Assembly (NCBI GenBank): GCA_003645215.1
Contig: QNEM01000025.1
Location: 1-14,008, forward strand
Origin: Gammaproteobacteria bacterium
GTDB lineage: Bacteria; Pseudomonadota; Gammaproteobacteria; Eutrophobiales; Eutrophobiaceae
Direction: 5' to 3'
DNA: 14,008 nt
Part shown: positions 1 through 7,465 of the stretch, piece after piece
Layout: every line of letters starts with the position of its first letter
Numbering within the stretch: position 1 is the first letter of the stretch
Translations under genes and position numbers: made by a program
The notes under the pieces: model-generated
What the model saw: the letters and a program-made list of their open reading frames with translations, nothing else
Database searches by the model: none
Told to the model about the DNA's origin: nothing

Positions 1-2
1 GT

Positions 3-1397
3 AGAAATTTTAATGATCTGGGTGTGGCAGTTGGAGACGTTGTTGATAGAGTGGTGACTCCCGCGACTGATCGTGCAATCGGGGTAGTGCAATCGATTGA
101 CTCTAATACACAATTAACCATATCCACGCTAAGTGCCGGTGCCTTTACCAGTGGTGACTCTTACACTATTACGCATACCCCGATTGATAATATCACCGAT
201 GGTGTTTGTGTCTGGGCAACAGCGGACATAGTCGAATGTGTTGGGACATCACCTCCAGACACAACATTTCTAAGTGGTACGGGCATGACCTCAGTGACCA
301 ACCATCAATTATATGATAGCAGTCAGGATTTTCCGGCGGCCGGGGTGAAAGCAGGTGATTTCCTGGAGGAAACAAGCACATTAGAAATGCATATTATTAA
401 TGGCTTTATTGCAGCCGATACGATCAGTTATCAAACTATCCAGGGGGAGTCTCATAACCATGATTGGGATGTTGAGCCCTACAGGATCCATATCTCGACA
501 TCATTATATTCAGGTACGGCCACATCGCATACAGATGATGATGGAGCGGTATTTACTATGACAGATACAGGTGGTTTCCCGGCGAGTGTGGTTGTGGGTG
601 ATGTCATAGAGAATATTGATGCATCAAATGGTGGTGGCGTTGGCCGTATTACAAATATAACAGGAAATGTAATTACAGCTACAAAGTTAAAAGGTGGTGG
701 GCAAGATGAGGTAAGGACGGGTCAGAATTACAATATCCATTCTGGCCATACTATTATTGATGAAAGAAAATATACTTATCGTTTGCGCTTTAGTGGTTTC
801 AGTGAAGCCAAAACCAGTGGGGGAGAAATCCGTACCAGGGTAGTGTGTAAGGGCTATACCGATGTTAGCGCTATAGAGGATTGTGATGGCAGTGCTGGTG
901 ATACAGATCTGGGCCTTAATTATGTTGTGCCGGGCGTGTCGTGGGTAACCATGACTGATGTTGATAGCAGCGATGTGCAGATTGGAGAAGCAACCCTGGT
1001 ACCCATTGCCGGGGCCGACGGTTTCATCAAGGTGGCGGACATGGATTATTATTTACGCGAAGATGACGATGAGATACCCGCCTGGTTTATAGCAAACAAC
1101 TGGCATCAATTAACCTATGTTGCCTATTCTGCCGGGGACAGTCCCGGTGGAGGTGTTGATTGCACCGTGGCAGGTGGTACTTGCCTGACATTAACCGGTG
1201 GTGGCGCACCTGCCAATAACAAACGTGCATTGGTAGTCAGTGCCGGCAGCCCCCTGGCTGCACAGGACAGATCTTCCAGCCTTATTGCTGACTATTTTGA
1301 AAATGAGAACAATGATGCAAATGATGATAATGCCGAAACAGGTGGAATAATAAGTACATTTAATGATCAAATACGTATTATTGATACATCACCCTGA
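3..1397 (+). CDS. Large pilus-associated (minor pilin-like) protein with internal repeats, 5' truncated
   Basis: The reading frame is open to the left edge (codons from base 3 lack a stop), so the N terminus lies outside the window; the GTG at 24 is probably internal. Counting residues from 24, three imperfect repeats are visible: up to about 50, about 97-157 and about 176-239. Each has a GV..GD or VV.GD turn, a beta-rich middle and a closing GD/GQ.Y.I or EPYRI segment. The C-terminal third has WFIANNWHQLTYVAYS (354-369), a NKRALVVSAG segment (399-408) and DYFENENND...FNDQIRI, a pattern I recall from large prepilin-like proteins of gammaproteobacteria. Cysteines occur in close pairs (62/72, 275/287, 380/387), which fits an exported, disulfide-bonded protein. 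It lies 35 bp upstream of a prepilin-like gene on the same strand, so both are probably one operon. An N-terminal prepilin signal upstream of the window is inferred, not seen. Alternative: a secreted adhesin without a pilin stalk. Confidence 0.7.
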   Translation, partial: RNFNDLGVAVGDVVDRVVTPATDRAIGVVQSIDSNTQLTISTLSAGAFTSGDSYTITHTPIDNITDGVCVWATADIVECVGTSPPDTTFLSGTGMTSVTNHQLYDSSQDFPAAGVKAGDFLEETSTLEMHIINGFIAADTISYQTIQGESHNHDWDVEPYRIHISTSLYSGTATSHTDDDGAVFTMTDTGGFPASVVVGDVIENIDASNGGGVGRITNITGNVITATKLKGGGQDEVRTGQNYNIHSGHTIIDERKYTYRLRFSGFSEAKTSGGEIRTRVVCKGYTDVSAIEDCDGSAGDTDLGLNYVVPGVSWVTMTDVDSSDVQIGEATLVPIAGADGFIKVADMDYYLREDDDEIPAWFIANNWHQLTYVAYSAGDSPGGGVDCTVAGGTCLTLTGGGAPANNKRALVVSAGSPLAAQDRSSSLIADYFENENNDANDDNAETGGIISTFNDQIRIIDTSP

Positions 1398-1432
1398 AGC
1401 CATGATCTGGATCTATGACCTGAATTTATAAA

Positions 1433-2191
1433 ATGAAAACAAAATATTTTTCACAAGGCTTTACTCTCATTGAAATGGCCATGGTGATATTCATCCTCGG
1501 CCTGATGATGACAAGTTTCCTGGAGCCATTAGCTACGCGTGTTGAGGAAGAGCAACGGAATAAAACACAAATACAGCTCGACGACATAGAAGAAGTTCTT
1601 TTCGGATATGTATTACGGAATAATCATCTGCCCTGTCCAGATTGTAGTGATGCTCTCACTGAGGATTGCGTGACAGTTAATACGAATGACCCAACCGATA
1701 TAAATGATGGTGAAGAAGATATTTTAGCTGATACGTGTGCCACTGAAACAGGTAATTTCCCTTGGGCTACCTTAGGCGTAAAAAGAACTGATCAGTGGGA
1801 TAATAACTTTACTTATCACGTCGATAAAACTTTTGCAGACAGAACTATTGCGACAAATGATGGAACAGGTTGTGAAACTGGGTCATCTACATTGGGTGTC
1901 TCTTTTTCGCTTTGTTCAGATGGTGATATAGAAATTTTTAGTTCGGATGATGCTATTGATTCTGGTGATCCCGCTGATGTTGCAACTGGCATACCAGCAA
2001 TTGTTATCTCTCATGGGAAAAACTGGGCAAGTGCCGCCTCAGATGATGAAGTTCAGAACACGGATGGTGATAATGAATTTGTGGACAAGGATTACAGCCA
2101 GGCAGCCGGGGCTGAATATGATGATATGCTGATCTGGATATCGCCACACATTTTAAAAACCATGTCTGTCAAGGCCGGGATGTTACCTTAG
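1433..2191 (+). CDS. Prepilin-like protein (type IV pilin / type II secretion pseudopilin class)
   Basis: The 252-residue product starts with a short basic leader and a prepilin peptidase site, G9|FTLIE, with Glu14 as the usual fifth residue of the mature protein, then a hydrophobic helix (about 10-32). The globular part has LPCPDC (66-71), GNFPWATLGVKRTDQW (107-122), PAIVISHGKNW (188-198) and a C-terminal DMLIWISPHILK. These match a pattern known in prepilin-like proteins encoded beside other minor pilins. Six cysteines (68, 71, 79, 102, 147, 161) suggest disulfides after export. It follows the larger pilus-like gene by 35 bp, which suggests that both proteins are incorporated in one pilus or tip complex. 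The ATG is chosen because the leader has the right length; no good Shine-Dalgarno sequence precedes it. The class is secure; whether it serves a type IV pilus, an MSHA-like pilus or a secretion pseudopilus cannot be told here. Confidence 0.8.
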   Translation: MKTKYFSQGFTLIEMAMVIFILGLMMTSFLEPLATRVEEEQRNKTQIQLDDIEEVLFGYVLRNNHLPCPDCSDALTEDCVTVNTNDPTDINDGEEDILADTCATETGNFPWATLGVKRTDQWDNNFTYHVDKTFADRTIATNDGTGCETGSSTLGVSFSLCSDGDIEIFSSDDAIDSGDPADVATGIPAIVISHGKNWASAASDDEVQNTDGDNEFVDKDYSQAAGAEYDDMLIWISPHILKTMSVKAGMLP

Positions 2192-2205
2192 GTCTCTTTA
2201 TTATT

Positions 2206-2279
2206 GTCATCCCGACGATAGGAGGGATCTTTCACTCAGTCTCATTTAAAAGCAAGATCCCTCCTGTCGTCGGGATGAC
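2206..2279. repeat. Palindromic repeat, short form (copy A)
   Basis: Two 26-bp arms (2206-2231 and 2254-2279) are inverted copies with one mismatch and flank a 22-bp loop. The arms begin with GTCATCCCGACG and end at GGAGGGATCTT. The loop, read on the minus strand, is GCTTTTAAATGAG..., the same as in the copies near 5.25 kb and 6.28 kb, so this copy lies in the opposite orientation. It sits between two convergent genes (stops at 2191 and 2327), where its transcript would fold into a long hairpin that could act as a bidirectional terminator or 3'-end stabiliser. That role is inferred. Confidence 0.85.
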
Positions 2280-2326
2280 AAGAAGAAGCTGTGGATGGTG
2301 GTTAAGTCTGGAATATTACTCCAGGT

Positions 2327-4009
2327 CTAACTTGTTATTTGTCTGGATAATTGAAAGCTGACATTACCGTCACGATTATCTATAAGTTGCAAAGTGTAAC
2401 CCAGGGATTCGGCCTGCCTGGCGGCCTGATACAGCCCTATACCATGTCCATTATCTGACGCCACATGTTCTTTTAATATCAACTTTCTGATTTTCCGTGC
2501 AACGGCGTGGCCCGTATCAGTGACAGTGAGCGCAATTGAAGTTGGTCCTATGTTCAGGCTAACGATGATCACAATATCAGAATCAACCTGTCTTTTATGA
2601 ATGGCATTTTCAAGCAGATTTTCCAGGACGCTATCGAATAATTCTTCCGGGATTAAAGTATCCTTATCTATGGTTACCAGAAATTTAAGTTGTGAACTTT
2701 CTCTACGTGCCGATAGTCCTTTCCACCAGGTCATGGCCTGGATGTTTTTTGCTGACTCCTCCTCCGGTGCCTGCAATTTATCAAGTGCCAGCTGCAGCCG
2801 TTGACTGATATTGGGTAGTTGCTTCTTTAACAGGGTGAGAGATTTTTCCCTGGTTTCATCGGAATCTGCATCAAGCAGTGTCGTCATTGTTTGTAATGAC
2901 TGCAACAAATTTTTTATGTCATGGGTAAGCCTGGCACCTGTTTCATAGATAGCACGCAAGTGGGCCTGTTGTTCCAGTTCCTGTTCCTGTTTTTTTGCGA
3001 TATAAAATGTCTCGATTAACTGAACCAGCAATTTACAATGTAAAGACATAACACCTGCAGGTTGAACATGTGTAAACAAGGTTATGGGTTCAACGCTGAT
3101 CGCCAGGTGAACTTCATACCTTGTTAATTCACCATAAATTCCATGGGTCGAACCTCCTGACCATGTAGCTCCTGCTATCCATGGCAGTGAAACCAGTTCC
3201 TTCATTGCCGTATCCAGGAAATCCGCCGGGGATTGTTGTAATTGTTTTTGCATGGAAAGCTTGGCAAGCCACTGTTCGAATGGTGTTCCAATATTTAATA
3301 AAGATTTGGCCCAGAGTTGGGAGAGACCGCTAAAGCCACTGTGGGTCGACAAAAGCCAGCTGATAGAAATCAAAAGAAAACCGACAACAATCAAAGTTTG
3401 AATCAGGGAAATAATGTAATCGCTGTTATTGTGGTACATCAATACCAGGCTACCGAGGGCAAGAATAATTACCATAAATGAAATTGTTGTGGCAAGCAGG
3501 ATATCAACAGTTTCACCGGTCCTTTTAGAGAAAGTATTTGATGTCATGAATAATAATAAGGGCAGAAGTGGTAACCCAATCAGAAAAACATTTAATACGT
3601 TTATGTTTAGCGACAAGCTAAACATTTGTGGGACAATGGAAATAAGTAATTCAAAGATCAGGAATACCATCACCAGCATATACACATTTCGTTCATGACG
3701 TCTGGTTGTCACACGGCCACCGATAAAGCCAATCAGCAACACCAGCCATAGTGTGATAGAAATCCAGTTGGCCCAATGTACAAAGGCCAGTATTAAAGTG
3801 AGAAATAGCAGGCTTTTGCCCCAGGTGATTTGCTGATTTTCTTTTAGCAGGGGTTGCCAGAGCAGGAACATGCCAAAATGAATGAGTAATAGTGACTGGC
3901 ATAAATAGCTTCCGATTCCGTACCATGTCGCGAAATGGAATGTTTCCAGCATCAGCAGAAGAATCAATTCTTCCTGTCTTGCTTTCACTATATTGGGTAC
4001 CGTTATCAT
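2327..4009 (-). CDS. Multi-pass membrane sensor histidine kinase, orphan
   Basis: The 560-residue product begins with about seven hydrophobic segments (roughly 15-51, 66-97, 108-130, 137-157, 170-192, 198-220), placing the sensor part in the inner membrane. Residues about 258-340 (SPADFLDTAMKELVSLPW... onward) look like a divergent GAF-type domain. A coiled stretch (338-358, rich in Gln/Glu) leads into the phospho-acceptor helix with LTHDIKNLLQS, His363 being the likely phosphorylation site. The ATPase domain has an N box LENLLENA (462-469), G1 box DTG (498-500) and G2 box GHGIGL (521-526), all intact. The family autophosphorylates and passes phosphate to a response regulator; none is encoded in the window, so the partner is unknown. 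The ATG at 4009 gives a full first membrane region. It is divergent from the ABC permease gene, with about 370 bp of repeat-rich DNA between. It resembles the 7TM-GAF-kinase layout of PrsK-like kinases, but I would not assign that name. Confidence 0.85.
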   Translation of the reverse strand: MITVPNIVKARQEELILLLMLETFHFATWYGIGSYLCQSLLLIHFGMFLLWQPLLKENQQITWGKSLLFLTLILAFVHWANWISITLWLVLLIGFIGGRVTTRRHERNVYMLVMVFLIFELLISIVPQMFSLSLNINVLNVFLIGLPLLPLLLFMTSNTFSKRTGETVDILLATTISFMVIILALGSLVLMYHNNSDYIISLIQTLIVVGFLLISISWLLSTHSGFSGLSQLWAKSLLNIGTPFEQWLAKLSMQKQLQQSPADFLDTAMKELVSLPWIAGATWSGGSTHGIYGELTRYEVHLAISVEPITLFTHVQPAGVMSLHCKLLVQLIETFYIAKKQEQELEQQAHLRAIYETGARLTHDIKNLLQSLQTMTTLLDADSDETREKSLTLLKKQLPNISQRLQLALDKLQAPEEESAKNIQAMTWWKGLSARRESSQLKFLVTIDKDTLIPEELFDSVLENLLENAIHKRQVDSDIVIIVSLNIGPTSIALTVTDTGHAVARKIRKLILKEHVASDNGHGIGLYQAARQAESLGYTLQLIDNRDGNVSFQLSRQITS

Positions 4010-4037
4010 TATCTTTTATAAAGTTTAAGATTTCTCA

Positions 4038-4196
4038 CATTCGTTCGAAACGCTTGTAGCGGATTTCTCGGTAACTGCTCGGTCTTCGTTCCTGACGCGA
4101 CTCTACCAATCACATCCATGTAAACGTCCATGCGTTACTCGACCTACCTACATCCATGTAGGCGTCACATACGTTCGAAACGCTGGTAGCGGATTT
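4038..4196. repeat. Composite repeat: orphan long-form arm module flanked by a direct repeat (copy B1)
   Basis: Bases 4067-4170 match 5300-5403 over 104 bp with two differences (A/G and G/T), so this is the right-arm module of the long palindromic element. On both sides lies a 29-bp direct repeat (4038-4066 and 4168-4196, two mismatches) containing CGTTCGAAACGCT. A CCTACAT/ATGTAGG inverted repeat sits at 4147-4162. No left arm is present next to it, so the element is incomplete or rearranged. Confidence 0.75.
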
Positions 4197-4254
4197 CATC
4201 ATCCTGATAATATTTGAAATGATAAATACCCAGCCCGGATTATTTAGAATAACT

Positions 4255-4308
4255 GTCATGTTAAACTCTCTTCCAATGTCATCCCGAACCGCAGGGAGGG
4301 ATCTTGCT
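4255..4308. repeat. Partial palindromic repeat, left arm only (copy B2)
   Basis: Bases 4278-4308 are identical to 5242-5272, the left arm and the start of the loop of the element between the permease and TPR genes. A separate GTCAT occurs 23 bp before it (4255), the same spacing as the extra half-arm found before the copies at 5.24 and 8.24 kb. No matching right arm follows; the sequence runs into the 5' flank of the permease gene. With the composite repeat upstream it fills the 370-bp stretch 4010-4380, in which I see no gene. Confidence 0.7.
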
Positions 4309-4380
4309 CTCGATAACTAATAAAGTACCGGTTTGATTGCGCTATAGTATAGTACTCATGGATTGCAAACAGAATACAGC

Positions 4381-5157
4381 ATGATAACGATACAACCCAT
4401 ATTAACAATAGCCAGGTTTACATTGATAGAGAGTATCAAGAACCGCCTGTTCACACTGGTGTTGTTAGGTGTCGTCTGCCTGTTTGGTTTAACACAGTTT
4501 ATTGGTGAATTGGCCGTTACTGAAACCACCCAGATCCAAAGTGCCATAACCGGGATGATCCTGCGGCTTTTTGCTGTGTTTATTATTTGTATCTTTGTCA
4601 TCACCAGCACCATAAGGGAATTTAATGACAAGGGCCTTGAACTGATTATTTCCCTGCCCCTGGACAGATATTCATACCTTGCCGGAAAGATGCTTGGTTT
4701 TTGCATATTGGCTGTGTTTATTGCCATTATCGTTTGCCTGCCGTTGGCATTAAGCGGCAGTATTTCACAGTTGATATTGTGGTGTTTTTCCCTGATCTGT
4801 GAATTATGGATCCTTACAACATTGTCATTGTTGTGCCTGATTACATTTAAAAATGTTACCAGTGCACTTTCTACTGTTATGGCATTCTATTTACTGGCAC
4901 GGACCATCACTACCATCCAGTTGATCGGCGGCAGTCCGATTCTTGAAACCACAGAAATCTCTCACAAAATAATAAATATGGTTGTCGATATCATAGCAGC
5001 ATTGCTGCCGCAGCTTGATCAATTCAGTAAAACAGAATGGCTGGTCTATGGCGGCGGTGGCAGCAATGATTACATGTTTATTGCCGGGCAAACAGTTATC
5101 TATGTAGCATTGCTGTTTGCTGCAGCATGTTTTGATCTACACAGAAAGAATTTTTGA
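4381..5157 (+). CDS. ABC-2 type transporter permease
   Basis: The product of 258 residues (ATG at 4381; an in-frame TTG at 4363 would add six) is strongly hydrophobic, with about six membrane segments (roughly 22-40, 62-78, 105-126, 128-156, 160-178, 230-250). Between the second and third lies REFNDKGLELIISLPLDR, the short amphipathic coupling region typical of ABC-2/NosY-type permeases that contacts the ATPase. Such permeases pair with an ATP-binding subunit to export or extract a substrate through the inner membrane. The likely partner is the ABC ATPase at 7466-8185 on the same strand, with a TPR-like gene and a pilin gene in between. The substrate cannot be inferred. No strong Shine-Dalgarno is seen before either start; ATG 4381 is preferred because it opens directly into the first conserved segment. 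Confidence 0.85.
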   Translation: MITIQPILTIARFTLIESIKNRLFTLVLLGVVCLFGLTQFIGELAVTETTQIQSAITGMILRLFAVFIICIFVITSTIREFNDKGLELIISLPLDRYSYLAGKMLGFCILAVFIAIIVCLPLALSGSISQLILWCFSLICELWILTTLSLLCLITFKNVTSALSTVMAFYLLARTITTIQLIGGSPILETTEISHKIINMVVDIIAALLPQLDQFSKTEWLVYGGGGSNDYMFIAGQTVIYVALLFAAACFDLHRKNF

Positions 5158-5218
5158 TGGTTGTTACTATCATTCATACCAGTATTGTCATTTTGGTTAA
5201 CGTATCACTATTAATACT

Positions 5219-5416
5219 GTCATCCCGAATCCCATCTCCCTGTCATCCCGAACCGCAGGGAGGGATCTTGCTTTTAAATAAGGACCGAGTAAAAGATCCC
5301 TCGGTAACTGCTCGGTCTTCGTTCCTGACGCGACTCTACCAATCACATCCATGTGAACGTCCATGCGTTACTCTACCTACCTACATCCATGTAGGCGTCA
5401 CATTCTTCGGAATGAC
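5219..5416. repeat. Palindromic repeat, long form (copy C) with preceding half-arm
   Basis: The left arm (5242-5269, GTCATCCCGAACC... to GGGATCTT) pairs with a right arm that begins AAGATCCCTC at 5294 and ends GGAATGAC at 5416. The right arm carries an extra module of about 100 bp (5300-5403) that the short copies lack. The loop GCTTTTAAATAAGG matches the loops of copies A and D. A second GTCATCCCGAA (5219) stands 23 bp before the main left arm. It fills the spacer between the permease and TPR-like genes. An apparent 109-codon open frame running through it is a translation of repeat sequence. Confidence 0.8.
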
Positions 5417-5479
5417 AATAAGAGAAATGACAGGGCTGGATGATTCATCAAATCATAATGCCAGGAGTGCTAAAGTCGC

Positions 5480-6211
5480 ATGAATTTCTGGCGTGTAAGC
5501 AACAGGCAAGATGAACGTTCAGTAAAAGATGTTCCTGCATTTATCATTGCTGCTTTAAGCCTGGCCTTTCTTTGCCAGATTTACTGGTCAAGCTCTAGTC
5601 CCCTGGCAACAATACACATCAAGCCACTGCCTGAACCGCCTTCGAAAATAGAGTCACAGCTAATAGGCCTGGGTGATTCCATTGCCATTGCAAAATTATT
5701 TATGCTCTGGCTACAGGCGTTTGATAATCAACCAGGAGTCAGTCTGCCATTTAACAGCCTTGATTATCACCGGGTCATCAACTGGCTGGACAGAATTTTA
5801 ACGCTGGACCCAAAAGGTCTTTATCCGTTACTGGCGGCGGGACGTATTTATGGTGTCATTGCAGATGATGAGAAAAATCGGCTAATGCTGGAATTTATTT
5901 CCGAGAAATTTTCCGAAGATCCGGATCGACGATGGCCGGCCATGACCCATGCGGTATATGTTGCCAAGCACCGGCTTGAAGATTATCCACTGGCGTTAAA
6001 GTATGCACATGAAATTGCCCGGCAGGTGACGCGGGAAGATATCCCCAGTTGGGTAAAGCAAATGGAAATATATGTCCTTGAGGATATGGGCGAAATAGAA
6101 AGTGCAAAAATACTGATTGGAGGTTTGCTGGAAAGCGGTGCAATTACCGATGCCCATGAACTGCAATTTTTAAAGGATCGACTGAACCGGCTAGAGCGCG
6201 AAAATGAATAA
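5480..6211 (+). CDS. Membrane-anchored TPR-like protein of unknown function
   Basis: I do not recognise a named family for this 243-residue protein. It has a basic/polar N terminus, one membrane helix (about 18-37, FIIAALSLAFLCQIYW) and then a soluble, helix-rich region. Residues about 95-215 (YHRVINWLDRILTLDPKGLYPLLAAG, ...DYPLALKYAHEIAR, ...EDMGEIESAKILIGGLLESG) have the size, spacing and small-residue pattern of tetratricopeptide-like helical hairpins, a protein-docking fold. The soluble part probably faces the periplasm. A possible Shine-Dalgarno AGGAG (5463-5467) stands 12 bases before the ATG, somewhat far. It lies between the ABC permease and the pilin/ATPase genes, all on the plus strand, so a scaffold or assembly role for that transporter or pilus is plausible but inferred from position only. 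Confidence 0.75.
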   Translation: MNFWRVSNRQDERSVKDVPAFIIAALSLAFLCQIYWSSSSPLATIHIKPLPEPPSKIESQLIGLGDSIAIAKLFMLWLQAFDNQPGVSLPFNSLDYHRVINWLDRILTLDPKGLYPLLAAGRIYGVIADDEKNRLMLEFISEKFSEDPDRRWPAMTHAVYVAKHRLEDYPLALKYAHEIARQVTREDIPSWVKQMEIYVLEDMGEIESAKILIGGLLESGAITDAHELQFLKDRLNRLERENE

Positions 6212-6222
6212 TAAACAAAATT

Positions 6223-6330
6223 GTCATCCCGAGGCCCGTCCCGATCATCTTATTGTCATCTCGACTGCAAGGAGAGATCTTGTTTTTAAATGAGCATTGA
6301 GTAAAAGATCCCTCCTATCGTCGGGATGAC
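6223..6330. repeat. Palindromic repeat, short form (copy D) with preceding half-arm
   Basis: Arms 6255-6281 and 6305-6330 are imperfect inverted copies (GTCATCTCGACTGC... against ...ATCGTCGGGATGAC) around the loop GTTTTTAAATGAGCATTGAG, the conserved loop of this family. An extra half-arm GTCATCCCGAGG starts at 6223, 32 bp upstream. The element begins about 10 bp after the stop of the TPR-like gene, so it would form a hairpin at the 3' end of that mRNA. Confidence 0.82.
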
Positions 6331-6487
6331 AAGGTCACAACGCAGGAAAAGACAGACTAGGGGCCCTATGTCAGCTAATGGCCAGGCTGTTGAGAAATTG
6401 ACAGTCCTGATGAAGAATCATCAAAAGCACTGCTATTTTCAAGCCAGCAGTATTTGTAATTCCATATAAATCAGCATGTTATGAATG

Positions 6488-6503
6488 TGGCATGACAGTT
6501 GCA
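6488..6503 (+). promoter_or_regulatory. Sigma-54 (RpoN) -24/-12 promoter of the pilin gene
   Basis: TGGCATGACAGTTGCA matches the TGGCAC-N5-TTGCA consensus at all but one base, with GG (6489-6490) and GC (6501-6502) separated by exactly 10 bases as required. The predicted start of transcription is near 6514, giving a leader of about 36 nt before the pilin ATG. Sigma-54 control through the PilS/PilR system is established for type IV pilin genes such as pilA in Pseudomonas. An enhancer-binding activator would be needed; none is encoded in the window. Confidence 0.8.
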
Positions 6504-6550
6504 TTACTCAATACACTGAACGAATTAATGAGTGAAAGAGGTAATGTAAA

Positions 6551-7333
6551 ATGATGAAAATAGAAATGAACAACAAAAAACAGGCGGGTTTCACACTTGT
6601 AGAAATTGCCATCGTATTGGTAATTATTGGTTTACTACTGGGTGGTATCCTTAAAGGTCAGGAATTGATCAATAGTGCGCGTGTACGTAACCTTGCGGAT
6701 CAGAATTCTGCTATCCAGGCAGCCTATTTTGGTTTTATCGATCGTTATCGCCAGGTTCCGGGCGACTGGTGTCCTACTACTGGTGCTGCTTGTCCAAACA
6801 GCGCAACGGCAGCCCTTGGTGTCACCGTTAATATCGGTGGTAATGGTAATGGTCGTATTGATAACAACTATGTAGAGGGCGCAGCAGTCTGGGAGCAATT
6901 GGGCAGAGCTGGTTTTCTGGGCGGGGGCTTTACACCTGCTACAGCAGCCCCTACCACTGACGTGTTATACAGCGGCAATGCGCCTAGCAATGCCTTTGCC
7001 GGGGCACTGGTCCTGACCCGTAATGTGGGTTTTTCAGGTGTGGCTGCAGCCCGTCTAAATCTGCATCTTGGGACAAATGTACCGGTTAAGATTGCCAGAG
7101 AACTGGATGTGAAGGTTGATGATGGTTTACCCAATTCAGGCATCTTAAGGGTAACGAAGGTAGATGGCACAGATACGGATTTTGATGTTCTGTATCTAGA
7201 TACCTGGGACGTATGCACAGCAACTGCTGCCTCGGTTCCTGGAACTGTTGTTGCTGGTGATGGCGATGACATCACAGATATCTATAATATATTCGAGGAC
7301 GCACAGGATTGTGGTCAGGTATTTTTATACTAG
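6551..7333 (+). CDS. Type IV pilin-like protein (prepilin)
   Basis: The 260-residue product has a 13-residue leader ending in Gly13, the site G|FTLVE with Glu18, and a long hydrophobic N-terminal helix (14-37, FTLVEIAIVLVIIGLLLGGILKG written in full in the family). The head has YRQVPGDW (66-73), GNGNGRIDN (97-105) and E.A.VWEQLGRAGFLGGG (about 110-126). This YR.LPGD / GNG.G.I / W..L..AG pattern is familiar from prepilin-like proteins of gammaproteobacteria. Cysteines at 74, 81, 222 and 254 may form two disulfides, the last near the C terminus as in pilins. The start at 6551 has AGAGG (6537-6541) nine bases upstream; the ATGs at 6554 and 6566 would only shorten the leader. It has its own sigma-54 promoter and is followed by a strong terminator, so it forms a separate transcription unit. 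Its length exceeds that of usual major pilins, so it may be a large or minor pilin. Confidence 0.85.
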   Translation: MMKIEMNNKKQAGFTLVEIAIVLVIIGLLLGGILKGQELINSARVRNLADQNSAIQAAYFGFIDRYRQVPGDWCPTTGAACPNSATAALGVTVNIGGNGNGRIDNNYVEGAAVWEQLGRAGFLGGGFTPATAAPTTDVLYSGNAPSNAFAGALVLTRNVGFSGVAAARLNLHLGTNVPVKIARELDVKVDDGLPNSGILRVTKVDGTDTDFDVLYLDTWDVCTATAASVPGTVVAGDGDDITDIYNIFEDAQDCGQVFLY

Positions 7334-7351
7334 GAATATTTGTATTATCGA

Positions 7352-7386
7352 AATAACAAGGCCCGCATAATGCGGGCCTTGTTATT
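7352..7386. terminator. Strong hairpin terminator after the pilin gene
   Basis: A perfect 16-bp stem (7352-7367 with 7371-7386) encloses a 3-base loop TAA; the stem centre is GC-rich (GGCCCGCA) and its outer part is AATAACAA/TTGTTATT. This gives an A-rich 5' side and T-rich 3' side, so it could end transcription from either direction. It begins 18 bases after the pilin stop and separates that gene from the ABC ATPase gene. Confidence 0.9.
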
Positions 7387-7465
7387 TATGAAGTTTAATT
7401 TTTTGTCACAGGGCTTTACAATCCGGGACTCTACAATCGAGCAATAAATAATAAAGCATGGTGCC

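Noticed and set aside
4333..4350. Promoter candidate TTGATT / TATAGT upstream of the permease
   Set aside because: The distance between the two hexamers is about 9 bp, far below the required 16-18 bp.
5154..5483. Open frame of 109 codons overlapping the permease stop and running to the TPR-like gene
   Set aside because: Most of it is translation of the long palindromic repeat. It has no ribosome site and its composition is unlike the neighbouring proteins.
6368..6472. Possible 34-codon gene starting MSANGQAVEKL upstream of the sigma-54 promoter
   Set aside because: An AGGGG stands close before its ATG, but the frame is short, has no recognisable motif, and such a frame is expected by chance. 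It would need conservation to be believed.
6469..6481. IHF-like site (AATCAGCATGTTA, one mismatch) near the pilin promoter
   Set aside because: It ends only seven bases before the -24 element, too close for the usual DNA-bending role between activator and promoter.
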